In this document: in pieces, positions 1-7,960 of the stretch
Layout: the number at the start of each line of letters is the position of its first letter
How positions within the stretch are numbered: the first letter of the stretch is position 1
NCBI GenBank assembly: GCA_002238965.1
Contig: MPNJ01000010.1
Location: 78,938 to 142,937 of the forward strand
Source of the DNA: Nitrospinae bacterium bin107
Lineage (GTDB): Bacteria > UBA8248
DNA length: 64,000 nucleotides
Direction: 5' to 3'
Made by a program: the position numbers and the translations under genes
The notes under the pieces: model-generated
The model's database searches: none
Seen by the model: the letters and a program-made list of their open reading frames with translations, nothing else
What the model was told of the DNA's origin: nothing

Positions 1-181
1 ACGCAAGATGCACCGTCTCCATGTCGCTCTCATGGACCACGACATTCATCGAATCAGGGATCGTGATGCCCAATTCCTGACTGATGGTCGATTTCGGGTC
101 TGCGAGCAGCTGTTGCCTGAAATCTGCGTCCAGGGCGGACTTATCGACAATCTGTTTCAACATTTCATCGCCACTTCTCAT
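1..181 (-). CDS. NHLP-type RiPP precursor (leader part), truncated by window edge
   Basis: Sixty codons are visible, starting at ATG 181 on the minus strand behind AAAGGAG; the 3' end lies outside the window. The translation begins MRSGDEMLKQIVDKSALDAD, continues with DFRQQLLADPKSTISQELG and ends in IPDSMNVVVHESDMETVHLA. The pattern F-(5-6 residues)-LLADPK, then ELGI-P, then a VVHE..D..HL strand is that of the nitrile-hydratase-alpha-like leader peptides (NHLP family) of ribosomally made, modified peptides. Nitrile hydratase alpha itself carries a longer N-terminal segment before this region, so an isolated leader peptide is the better reading. The core peptide, cleavage motif and modification enzymes would lie to the left and cannot be seen. 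Family confidence is good; the product is unknown. Confidence 0.72.
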   Translation of the reverse strand, partial: MRSGDEMLKQIVDKSALDADFRQQLLADPKSTISQELGITIPDSMNVVVHESDMETVHLA

Positions 182-238
182 GACTAAACTCCTTTGAATT
201 GTTAGATGTTCAACACAACCTCTTAATTCGCGATTCTG

Positions 239-268
239 ATTTTATTCTTCTGCAATTCGCAATGTCAA
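239..268 (-). promoter_or_regulatory. Sigma-70-type promoter for the NHLP precursor
   Basis: On the minus strand a perfect TTGACA (263-268) is followed after 18 bp by TAAAAT (239-244), a five-of-six match to TATAAT. Transcription would start near 232 and give a leader of about 50 nt before the ATG at 181. The surrounding DNA is strongly AT-rich. Confidence 0.6.
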
Positions 269-1325
269 TTTTTTTTTGTTCATAATTTAGATTGTTTTAT
301 TAGCATATAAAGTATTGATATTACTATTTATAACATGATATCGGGTATAAATACAGCTGCCGTCAATATTGTTCCATGGGCGTCGTGGATAAATCGACCC
401 TCCTGCCCGTTTTTTTTCGTCCACCCTGTCGATGAACCTCCTGTCGGTGAGCGCTTCGGCCGGATGACGGAAGGCGCGTAGTCGGCCATTCGTTCGGGGG
501 CTCCCGGCCGGGAGAAGCAAATTCCGTGAAACGATTTATGCCGGTCTGCCGGCCAATTCTGGAGCGATTCCGGAGATAGCGCGGCTGATTTCCCGTATTT
601 CTTCCTCTCGTCCATCCCTTTCCATTTCGCGCGCGATGACCAGCGCTCCGCGGCGTGGACGCGCACCTCTAAGCCGGCCGGTTCCCGGCCCGGGAACTCT
701 TAGGGACGGCCTGGAGCGGATTCTTTACCCAATCTTTACCCCAATGCGCCGCCTTCGCTGGTACCATCCTCGAGTTGCGAGCTTCCTCAGGGTGTTTGGA
801 AGCATCGGGCGAATCCGGCGGGGGACGCTGGTCGCCTCGCTCTCGTGGACGAGGCGGCGGCGGGCCGGATACGCCGCGCGGGGGCCAACGGCCCCACATG
901 CGGGGCTGTCCACCCCGGAAGCGGGAGCGTCATTCCGTCGCGCGGATGCGCACCCAACTCGGTCGTTTATCCGTCTTCTTGGCTCAGAAGACCATGGCCG
1001 GGGCCTCCGGAGACGGGAAGTCCCGAGCGGGGTCGCCCCGCGCGGCCTTTTGCGAACCCCGAATGCGGCCATTCCTCATTCTTCGATCGGAACTGACCCC
1101 TTCCGCCCCTGGCGGGCGGGCGCAAAGCCCTCTCGCGGCAAACCCTCACTCCCAGGGGCTGATGAAGAAGAGAGCCGTTAGACCACGACGGGAGAAATGC
1201 CTGCGGTCCTTGTTCGTTGTTTCCTTGAAAATTGGAACCCAGAATCTACACTTCTGGTGGAGAAACAACGAAAATCGGGTGGAGACAATGGTCCGCCCGT
1301 TACTACGTCGCGTCCCGCCTCCATC
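269..1325. other. Intergenic stretch, no convincing gene
   Basis: The first 100 bases or so are AT-rich; the remainder is GC-rich and carries several overlapping open frames on both strands. None of their translations resembles a protein family, none has a clear ribosome-binding site, and they are rich in Arg, Pro and Gly, as expected of random GC-rich sequence. No rRNA, tmRNA, RNase P or SRP RNA signature was recognised. Confidence 0.5.
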
Positions 1326-1355
1326 CTGAAAAATTGCTCCAAGCCGTGCTAGAAT
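1326..1355 (+). promoter_or_regulatory. Possible promoter of the tRNA-Ser gene
   Basis: CTGAAA at 1326-1331 and TAGAAT at 1350-1355 are separated by 18 bp and lie about 33 bp upstream of the mature tRNA 5' end. The -10 box is good and the -35 box is weak. Confidence 0.35.
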
Positions 1356-1387
1356 GCCGTGAGAGCCTTCCCTGAGCGAGGGTTCGC

Positions 1388-1473
1388 GGAGGGATGGCCG
1401 AGCGGCCGAAGGCGGTGGTCTTGAAAACCACTGAGCGAAAGCTCCGGGGGTTCGAATCCCTCTCCCTCCGCCA
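1388..1473 (+). tRNA. tRNA-Ser(UGA)
   Basis: The acceptor stem GGAGGGA (1388-1394) pairs with TCCCTCC (1463-1469), followed by discriminator G1470 and an encoded CCA (1471-1473). The anticodon loop is CTTGAAA with anticodon TGA at 1422-1424, flanked by GTGGT/ACCAC. The T arm holds GGTTCGAATCC, and the class II variable arm (GAGC-GAAA-GCTC) is typical of serine tRNAs. It reads UCA and related serine codons. It is not the selenocysteine tRNA, which would have anticodon UCA and a longer acceptor stem. Confidence 0.95.
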
Positions 1474-1636
1474 CGTTCGATATTCCAAGCCGTTTTCATC
1501 GGCCCGGCAATCCCGTTGTCTTTTCGATGTTACCGGTAAATGCCGCAATTCATGATCCCGTCCACGGCTTCAGGATCGAGTTCTGCGGGTTCTGACGACG
1601 GTCGGGCGCGCTACTCCACCGAACCCCCCTGAATCA

Positions 1637-1666
1637 TTGACATCCGGACAAATTCCCGTTTATAGT
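1637..1666 (+). promoter_or_regulatory. Sigma-70-type promoter for the UGSC selenoprotein operon
   Basis: A perfect TTGACA (1637-1642) is separated by 18 bp from TATAGT (1661-1666), five of six to consensus. The predicted start near 1673 leaves a leader of about 80 nt before the ATG at 1752. Confidence 0.55.
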
Positions 1667-1751
1667 TGATTCATCTAAACAGAATTGAAGACCGCGGCTA
1701 AACCCCATGGCGCGGAGTGCGTGTTCCCCGTAGATTGGAGGGAGTTCGGGT

Positions 1752-3362
1752 ATGGACGCAAACAGTCGAATTGAAATCATCAACCCCGTCGCAGCCGTAG
1801 CACAGGACGAAGGTCCCGCCGAAGGGGCCGCAGTAACGGGCCTGGACGGGCTCCGCATCGCGCTCCTCGACAACAGCATGCCCCACGCGGGCGACTTTCT
1901 GAGCCACGTCGGCGAAGTTTTCGCCGAGCGCCACGACGCGAAGCTCCTGGTTCACAAGAAGGGCTGGGCCGCCCAGGGCGCCGGGCAGGAGACGCTCGAT
2001 GAGATCGCGTCCAACTGCGACGTGGCGGTAACCGGCTTCGGGGTCTGAGGGGGCTGCACGTCGTGGAGTGTCCACGACTCGGCAGAGCTTGAAAAACGCG
2101 GCGTCCCCACCGTCGTGGTGGTGGGAAACGGGTTCGAGACGGCGGCGCGCAGCTTCGCCAAGGCCTATAAATCCCCCCACCTCCGCCTTCTCCTGGTGGA
2201 TGACACCGTGGCCCACCAGGGCGGCGACGCCCTGATGCACATCGCGCAAGACGGCGTGGATTCGGTCGCCGCCGAGTGGATGAACACCGCGAACGGGGGA
2301 GCCGATGCGGTCGCCGAGGAGGACCCCATCGAGCGGGTCCTTTCGATTGCGGGAGACCCCATCGGCGCGAACGGGGCGCTCTTCGATCTGGGGGCGACGG
2401 ACGGGCTTCCCGTCATCCCCCCCACACTGAAGATGGTGGAGCGGTTCGTGGCGGCCTCGGGCCGCAAGGGGGATGAAATAATCGCCCGCCTCATGCCGAG
2501 GCTGGCGGACATCACCGTGGAGCGCATCGCCGCCAACGCCATCATGGCGGGCTGCGCGCCGGGCGCCATGCCCATCCTCGTTACGGCGGTGCAGGCCATG
2601 GGGGCCGAGGAGTTCCACGTCAACCACGTCATCACGACGGCGCACACGCTTTTCCCCATCGTCGTGGTGAGCGGCCCCATCGCTAAAGAGATCGGGATGA
2701 GCGACGGGCGCGATTTGAGTTCGCAGGGCTGGGGGGTGAACGCCTCGGTCGGCCGCGCCGTCAAGCTCATCATGTTCAACTGCATCGGCGACCTCGGAAA
2801 CCGCGGCGCCACCTGCCAGGGCCATTTCGCAAAGTATTTCGACGCCATCACCGAGAACGTCGAGCAGAGCCCCTGGGAGCCGCTTCACGTGGAGAAGGGA
2901 TTTTCAGAGTCCGACAGCGTGGTGACGGTGTTCACCGCGGAACCCCTCCACATGGTGGACGACCACAGCGCTCTCACCGCGCAGGGCATCCTGGGCACTT
3001 TCGGCACCGTGGCCGCCTGCTCCGGCACCCGGCCGCAGTTCGGCCGCTGCGAGATCATGCTCATCTTCGGCCCCACCCACGCGAACAAGGTCGCAGAAGC
3101 CGGGTTCGACAAGAAGCTCGTCCGCGATTACCTCTGCGAGGTCCACCGGATTCCGGTCAATACCTACCCCCCCGAATCGCGGGAGCGCTGGAGCGACTGG
3201 AAGCAGATGCTCTACGGGGTGAACACGATGGAGAACGCCACCCTTCCCATCGTGGAGGAGCGGGAGGACATCACCATCCTGGTGCACGGCGGCGCGGGGC
3301 CGAACTCTCTCATGGCGCCCGGCGCGCTGAACCACCGTTCCGTGACGCGGAAGATCGACTAG
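1752..3362 (+). CDS. UGSC-family selenoprotein with in-frame UGA (Sec at residue 99)
   Basis: A single 536-residue protein is encoded if TGA 2046-2048 is read as selenocysteine; the frame stays open on both sides. The ATG at 1752 follows GGAGGGAG. The N-terminal part has the pattern of the UGSC family: LRIALLDNSMPHAGDF near residue 37, then DVAVTGFGV-U-GGCTSWSVHD, where the usual U-G-S-C motif reads U-G-G-C. An ELEKRGVPTVVVV strand follows. From about residue 215 a second domain starts with DGLPVIPPT and includes AGCAPGAMPILVTA and GWGVNASVGRAVKL; it is paralogous to the next gene. The function of UGSC proteins is not established; the Sec..Cys arrangement suggests a thiol/selenol redox role. 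It leads a plus-strand cluster with an FAD oxidoreductase and an ABC importer. A pipeline that ignores recoding would call a 98-residue protein plus a headless one. Confidence 0.88.
2060..2078 (+). promoter_or_regulatory. Bacterial SECIS hairpin for the UGSC gene
   Basis: GTCGTGGA (2060-2067), loop GTG (2068-2070) and TCCACGAC (2071-2078) form a perfect 8-bp stem. The apical loop begins with G, 19 nt after the TGA codon. This agrees with the known bacterial SECIS layout: a short hairpin just 3' of the UGA, a small loop with a G in its first two positions, and a loop 16-37 nt from the UGA. The hairpin lies inside the reading frame, as bacterial elements do. Confidence 0.75.
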
Positions 3363-3365
3363 GCC

Positions 3366-4400
3366 ATGCCAGAGGCGCTTTTGAGCGAACTTTCGCCGGG
3401 CGCTCAGGCCGCGCTCGAAGCCATGATGGAGGACGGGCCGGGCGACGGCCTTCCCCTCATCCCGCCCACGCGCAGGGCGGTCGACGCCACCCTCTCTACG
3501 GTACAGGAGGGTTCCGGCCACGTATTGGGAATCATGGCGCCCGCCATGGAAGAGGTGACGGTCGAAGAGGCGGCCGTCTGCGCTGTGGCTGCCGGGTGCA
3601 AGCCGGCTTATTTCCCTGTGGTCCTGGCGGCGCTCGAAGCCGTCATGGAGCCCGAGTTCAATTTTCTGGCCATTCAGGCGACCACCGAGCTCGCCTCGCC
3701 TTTGGTAATCGTCCACGGGCCTATCGCCGAGCGGTTAGGCGTTCATTCGGGGAGCGGATGCATCGGGCCTGGCTTCCGGGCGAACGCCACAATCGGCCGC
3801 GCCGTCCGACTGGCCGCCGTGCGGCTGGGAATGGCGGCGCCCGGCGAGACAGACATGGCCACCTTCGGCCACGGGGGCAAGTACGCCGCGTGTTTCGCCG
3901 AGGCAGCCTGCGGCTGGGAGCCGCTCCATGCGACGCGGGGGTTCCGCGCGGAACAGAGCGCGGTGACGGTGGTGGCTGCGGACGCGCCGGTGAACGTGAA
4001 CGATTACGCGAGCGGGAGTGCGGAGAGCGTGCTGCGCATGATCGCGGGCACGATGGCCTATCCCGGCTCGAATAACGCCCAGGGCGGCGGCGAGGTATTG
4101 GTCGTCATCAGCCCCCAGCACCTGGGTCTGCTCGCCTCGGGCGGCATGGGCCGGGAAGACGTGCAGCAAGCGCTCTTCGAGAGGGGGCGCGTGCCCATGA
4201 AGCGTTTTTCGCCCGAGATCGCCGAGCGCGTACGCGGCAGGCGTCCGGGGCTTTTCGCGGACGCCGAGCCTGAGGCCGTTCCGGTGGCGGACGGGCCGGA
4301 AAACATTCTATTAGCCGTGGCCGGGGGGCCGGGGAGCCACACGCTCTTCTTCCCCACCTACGGCGAGACCCGGGCGGTAACGAAGCCGGTACGGGATTAG
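3366..4400 (+). CDS. Paralogue of the UGSC protein C-terminal domain
   Basis: The 344-residue product starts at ATG 3366, 3 nt after the previous stop, so the two genes are probably cotranscribed. It aligns along its length with the C-terminal part of the upstream selenoprotein. Shared blocks are DGLPLIPPT (DGLPVIPPT upstream), EAAVCAVAAGCKPAYFPVVL (AGCAPGAMPILVT), LVIVHGPIAERLG (IVVVSGPIAKEIG), RANATIGRAVRLAA (NASVGRAVKL), KYAACFAEAACGWEPLH and RGFRAEQSAVTV. It lacks the N-terminal UGSC domain and has no in-frame stop. There is no signal peptide or membrane segment, so it is cytoplasmic. The function is unknown; a complex with the selenoprotein is an inference from adjacency and paralogy. 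Confidence 0.85.
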   Translation: MPEALLSELSPGAQAALEAMMEDGPGDGLPLIPPTRRAVDATLSTVQEGSGHVLGIMAPAMEEVTVEEAAVCAVAAGCKPAYFPVVLAALEAVMEPEFNFLAIQATTELASPLVIVHGPIAERLGVHSGSGCIGPGFRANATIGRAVRLAAVRLGMAAPGETDMATFGHGGKYAACFAEAACGWEPLHATRGFRAEQSAVTVVAADAPVNVNDYASGSAESVLRMIAGTMAYPGSNNAQGGGEVLVVISPQHLGLLASGGMGREDVQQALFERGRVPMKRFSPEIAERVRGRRPGLFADAEPEAVPVADGPENILLAVAGGPGSHTLFFPTYGETRAVTKPVRD

Positions 4401-4750
4401 GCGGGAATAAGATCGAGAGAAAAGGGAATTGTATATGTGACTCGGAAGCGGGATTCCGGTCTCCGGGTCCGATAGGGAGGGATTTAATCACTCCTCTTGA
4501 GGGGGTTGTTGAAGACCCCCCTTTGATTGCGTTTGACGAGAAGGGTCTGGCGAATGGAGTTGATTTTGTAGGGGTCGCATATATGTCCGACCTACACGCC
4601 AGTTGGCAACCCGGCCCAACAGGTTCTTTATCAACAATCCCCAAGGGGGAGAGTGGGAGAAACCCAAGTTCAGGGGAGTGATTTTAAATAGGGAATTATC
4701 AATTCAACTGGTAGATTCTTCATGAATTGACCGGCATATAGGAGACACCC
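4401..4750. other. Intergenic gap with a degenerate C/G-tract repeat
   Basis: CACTCCTCTTGAGGGGG (4489-4505) resembles the CACTCCCCCCTTGAGGG core found at 7585 and 60772. It overlaps a hairpin formed by GGGGGT (4501-4506) and ACCCCC (4515-4520), which could also act as a weak transcription barrier after the UGSC pair. Nothing else coding is seen; the FAD oxidoreductase gene starts at 4751. Confidence 0.4.
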
Positions 4751-6136
4751 ATGGCGGACAGGAGCAACGTCGACGTTCTCGTAGTCGGAGCGGGCATGGC
4801 CGGGGTATGCGCCGCGGTCGCCGCGGCGCGGGGTGGAGCGCGAACCGTCCTCACGGATCGCTACGCCTTCCTCGGGGGCAACGCCACCGCGGGCCTTCTC
4901 GGCAACTTCCTCACCTTCCACAACATGAAGGGGGAGCAGATCTGCAACGGCATCCCCCAGGAGATCGTGGACGAACTCATCCGGCTGGGCGGCGCCTTTC
5001 CCGAGGGCCACCTCCACAACGCTTATGGCAACTCCTACTCAGTGACGCCCCAGGACGGCGAGGTGCTCAAGCTCGTGAACCAGAAGCTCTGCCTGGAGGC
5101 GGGTGTGGACCTCGTGCTGAACACCTACACCATCGGGCCCGTCATGGACGGCGACCGGGTGGCCGGCGCGCGCATCGTGAACAAGAGCGGGGAGAGCGAG
5201 ATCCGCGCGCAAGTCGTCATCGATGCGAGCGGGGACGCGGACATCGCAGCGCAGGCGGGCGCGCCCTTCCACCTCGGTGACGAAGAGGGGAAAATGATGT
5301 CCATCAGCCTCTTCTCCCGGATGGGGAACGTGGACCTCGACCGCCACCTCCAGCACGTGAAGGCCAACCCGACGAATTTCATGCTCGGCGAGGACCCCTA
5401 CATCGGGAAGAGCCGCGAGGAGATCGCCGCAGGTCTCCGCACCCACAAGGACTACCCCCTCGTGACCGGCTATTACGAGTCGGTCAAGCTCGCCCAGTCG
5501 CGCGGCGAATTTCACCCGAACAGACAGCGGGTGGTGTTCTCCATCACCAACATTCCCGGCGTGGTCACCATCAACTCCACGAGCATGCTGGGCTACAGCG
5601 GAATTGACAACGATGACCTGAACCAGGTCGCCATCGAGGGCCGCGAGCAGGTGTTCAAGGTGCGCGATTTCTACCGCAAATACGCGCCCGGCTTCGAGGA
5701 GTGCTACGTGATGGACTCGGCCTCGGCCATCGGGGTGCGCGAGACGCGCCGCATCATCGGCGAGGAGACCCTCACCACCGAGGACTGCGTCGATGCGCGG
5801 AAGGGGCCGCGCGACATCGGCCAGGGGGCCTACTGCCTGGACGTCCACCAGCCCACCGGCGTGATCGAGCACAAGCACATCCGGGACGGCGAGTCCTACG
5901 GCATCCCCTACGGCATCATGCTCCCGCAGAAAATCGAGAACTGCCTCGTGGCGGGCCGGCCCGTCTCGAGCGACCGGTTCGCGAACGGCTCCGTACGCAA
6001 CCAGGCCCACATCATGACCATCGGGCAGGCGGCGGGTACGGCGGCGGCTATGTGCGCCGAGCGCAGGACGACCCCGCGCGAGCTGCCGGTCGAGCCCCTG
6101 CGGGAGAAGCTTCGCCAGGATGGAGCGGTCGTGTAA
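4751..6136 (+). CDS. FAD-dependent oxidoreductase
   Basis: The 461-residue protein starts at ATG 4751 behind GGAGA. Residues 8-30 form the Rossmann dinucleotide-binding unit with VVGAGMAGVCAA, followed by an acidic-strand region ending in TDRYAFLGGNATAG, typical of FAD_oxidored (PF12831-type) proteins. A second flavin-contact region is seen in VVIDASGDADIAAQAGAPF, and the C-terminal part has GIPYGIMLPQ...NCLVAGRPVSSDRFA and the helix after MTIGQAAGTAAAMCA. The substrate is not evident. No signal peptide is present. The gene lies between the UGSC pair and an ABC importer, so it may oxidise the imported compound or a product of the UGSC enzymes; this is inference. Confidence 0.85.
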   Translation: MADRSNVDVLVVGAGMAGVCAAVAAARGGARTVLTDRYAFLGGNATAGLLGNFLTFHNMKGEQICNGIPQEIVDELIRLGGAFPEGHLHNAYGNSYSVTPQDGEVLKLVNQKLCLEAGVDLVLNTYTIGPVMDGDRVAGARIVNKSGESEIRAQVVIDASGDADIAAQAGAPFHLGDEEGKMMSISLFSRMGNVDLDRHLQHVKANPTNFMLGEDPYIGKSREEIAAGLRTHKDYPLVTGYYESVKLAQSRGEFHPNRQRVVFSITNIPGVVTINSTSMLGYSGIDNDDLNQVAIEGREQVFKVRDFYRKYAPGFEECYVMDSASAIGVRETRRIIGEETLTTEDCVDARKGPRDIGQGAYCLDVHQPTGVIEHKHIRDGESYGIPYGIMLPQKIENCLVAGRPVSSDRFANGSVRNQAHIMTIGQAAGTAAAMCAERRTTPRELPVEPLREKLRQDGAVV

Positions 6137-6188
6137 CCGCTCCTTGGAATTCGCATCATCCGGTCACCCAGAAAAGGGAGGAGAAACG

Positions 6189-7460
6189 ATGAAACGTTCC
6201 AGACGCTGGCTATGCATTATCGCCGTGGCCGCTTTTGTGGCGGGGCTCGCGCTGCCCGCCGCGGCGGCCAAGAAGGTCACGCTCCTCATCCACCCGACCC
6301 TGTTCAAGGCGGCGGGGGGTCCCAAGGGCGTCGTGGCCGACTTAGAGAAGGAAAAGGGCATCAAGGTGACCGTGGTCACCACACCCTACGGGAAGATCAA
6401 GGACAAGGCGGTGCTCTCCTTCGCGGCCGGAGGCGGGCAGTTCGACGTGGTGTCCTGGGTGGACGCCTGGGTCAACCCCGAGACGATAGGTTTTTTGGAG
6501 CCGCTGGACAGCTACATCAAGAGCGCGCCCAAAGGCTACGACTACGGGGACCTCATCCCCGCCCTCTCGGGCACCACCCGCTTCCCCAAGCCTAAAGGGC
6601 CCGCCTACGGCGTTCCCTACCGGACGGGGACCGGAATCGTCTACTACCGAAAGGACCTCTTCGCGGCGGCTAAAGTCTCGATTCCCAAGACCTGGGACGA
6701 GTTTCTCGCCGCGGCCGAGAAGCTGAACCAGCCCGGCAAGGTCTACGGCGTCGTCCAGCGCGGAAAACCCGGCGTCCACGTGGAGCAGGACTTCCTGCGC
6801 TATCTCCACAGTTCGGGCCACGGCGTGCTCTCCGCCGACAACAAGACCTGCCTGCTGGATCGCGCCGATTCGATCAGGCTGCTCGAGGTATTCGGCAAGC
6901 CGTTCCGCAGCGGCTGGTCCCCGCCCGACATGCTGGCCTGGGGCCGGGACGAGTACCGCACCGCCATGATGCAGGGCCGCGCCGCCATGGGGGTCTACTT
7001 CTCCCCCTACTGGGGCCTGATGACCAACCCCAAGAAGTCCAAGACGGCGGACAAGCTGGGCTATTTCCTCGTCCCCTCGTTGGACGGCAAGAACCGGGGC
7101 GCCACGCTGAACGGCGGCTGGCATCTCGTCATGGACAAGAAGAGCAAGAACAAGGCGGCGGCCTGGGAGCTCATGATGGCGCTCTCCAACAAGAAGAACC
7201 AGCTCCGGGGCGCCCTGCAGTGGGCGAACGGCCCCGTGCGCAGCTCGGTCTACAACAACGCGGACTACCTGAAGAAGTTCCCCGTGGCGAAGGCGTGGCT
7301 GACCGCCATCAGCCGGGGCAGCGGCGCGGCGCAGCATCCGCGCGCGTCCGAGATAAGCGACGCCACCTCGAAGGAAGTCATCAACTACCTGCAGAAGAAG
7401 AAGAGCGCGAAGCAGGCCATGGGGGACGCCTGCAAGCGGATCAACGCGGTCATCAAGTAG
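6189..7460 (+). CDS. ABC importer substrate-binding protein, family 1 (carbohydrate type)
   Basis: I place the start at ATG 6189 because GGGAGGAG lies 7 nt upstream and the product then begins with a classic Sec signal (MKRSRR, a hydrophobic run, cleavage near LPAAAAKK). An in-frame ATG at 6120 would overlap the preceding gene and bury the signal. The 423-residue protein has the family-1 layout: a first strand VTLLIHP, FDVVSWVDAWVNPETIGFLE, PYRTGTGIVYYRKDLF, PKTWDEFLAAAEKL and ATLNGGWHLVMDKKSKNKAAAWE. It is periplasmic and delivers a sugar, polyol or similar solute to the permeases at 7961 and 8894. A 500-bp gap with repeats separates it from them. Confidence 0.88.
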   Translation: MKRSRRWLCIIAVAAFVAGLALPAAAAKKVTLLIHPTLFKAAGGPKGVVADLEKEKGIKVTVVTTPYGKIKDKAVLSFAAGGGQFDVVSWVDAWVNPETIGFLEPLDSYIKSAPKGYDYGDLIPALSGTTRFPKPKGPAYGVPYRTGTGIVYYRKDLFAAAKVSIPKTWDEFLAAAEKLNQPGKVYGVVQRGKPGVHVEQDFLRYLHSSGHGVLSADNKTCLLDRADSIRLLEVFGKPFRSGWSPPDMLAWGRDEYRTAMMQGRAAMGVYFSPYWGLMTNPKKSKTADKLGYFLVPSLDGKNRGATLNGGWHLVMDKKSKNKAAAWELMMALSNKKNQLRGALQWANGPVRSSVYNNADYLKKFPVAKAWLTAISRGSGAAQHPRASEISDATSKEVINYLQKKKSAKQAMGDACKRINAVIK

Positions 7461-7490
7461 GGCGTCCGGGGGGTGTGGAAAAGCCCCGGG

Positions 7491-7533
7491 CTAGAGCAAC
7501 CCCCCCTACCCCCTTATCAGGGGGGTAGGGGGG
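7491..7533 (+). repeat. C/G-tract hairpin repeat after the substrate-binding gene
   Basis: CTAGAGCAAC (7491-7500) precedes a 13-bp perfect stem, CCCCCCTACCCCC (7501-7513) with GGGGGTAGGGGGG (7521-7533). The same CTAGAGCAAC prefix and tract recur at 60831. There is no U-run after the stem. It may protect the 3' end of the upstream mRNA or simply be a dispersed repeat. Confidence 0.55.
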
Positions 7534-7584
7534 TTACTGCCCCGATGAACGAGGATTTAACGCGACCGATGAAAGTGCAAGAAC

Positions 7585-7752
7585 CACTCCCCCCTTGAGG
7601 GGGAGTCGATGAAGCCGAGCGGTTTGTGCGAAGGCTGAATCGGTGGGGGGACATTCCACGGAAAAAGCTCCCCCCACCAACTCGCCTGCGGGCTTCGCCC
7701 TTGCCTCGTTGTCGGTCTTCCCCGGGGGAGACCGACCCTCAAGGGGGGAGTG
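7585..7752. repeat. 168-bp structured element with 17-bp inverted ends (MITE/REP-like)
   Basis: The ends are perfect inverted repeats: CACTCCCCCCTTGAGGG (7585-7601) and CCCTCAAGGGGGGAGTG (7736-7752). Inside lie two more stems: GGTGGGGGGA paired with TCCCCCCACC, and GTCGGTCT paired with AGACCGAC. No open frame within it is credible. Related cores are found at 4489, 57231 and 60771, so this is a dispersed intergenic repeat family. It splits the ABC operon between the binding-protein gene and the permeases; the rest of the 7461-7960 gap holds nothing recognisable. Confidence 0.55.
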
Positions 7753-7960
7753 AATTGCTCTCTCATCGGACAGCAAGAACTTTCAAGGAGGGAGTGAAAT
7801 TCGGTGCGCTCCTTCTGTGGGCTTATTCAACCACCCCATATGCGCCAACTACAATGGGGATGGCAATGACGCTGGAAATCGGACACGAAGCCGCACCCAT
7901 GAGTAGAGCCGGGCTCTTCATCCGCGTGGCGGAGCCGCAGGCGCAAGCACGGAGAGTGTC

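Noticed and set aside
636..1329. Several overlapping open frames of 80-180 codons
   Set aside because: Arg/Pro/Gly-rich translations on both strands, no ribosome-binding sites, no family resemblance.
1388..1473. Possible selenocysteine tRNA, since selenoproteins are nearby
   Set aside because: Anticodon is UGA and the acceptor stem is 7 bp; selC would have anticodon UCA and an 8-bp acceptor stem.
1698..2888. 396-codon minus-strand frame opposite the UGSC gene
   Set aside because: Shadow frame: its His/Arg/Asp-rich composition matches no family, while the plus strand has conserved blocks.
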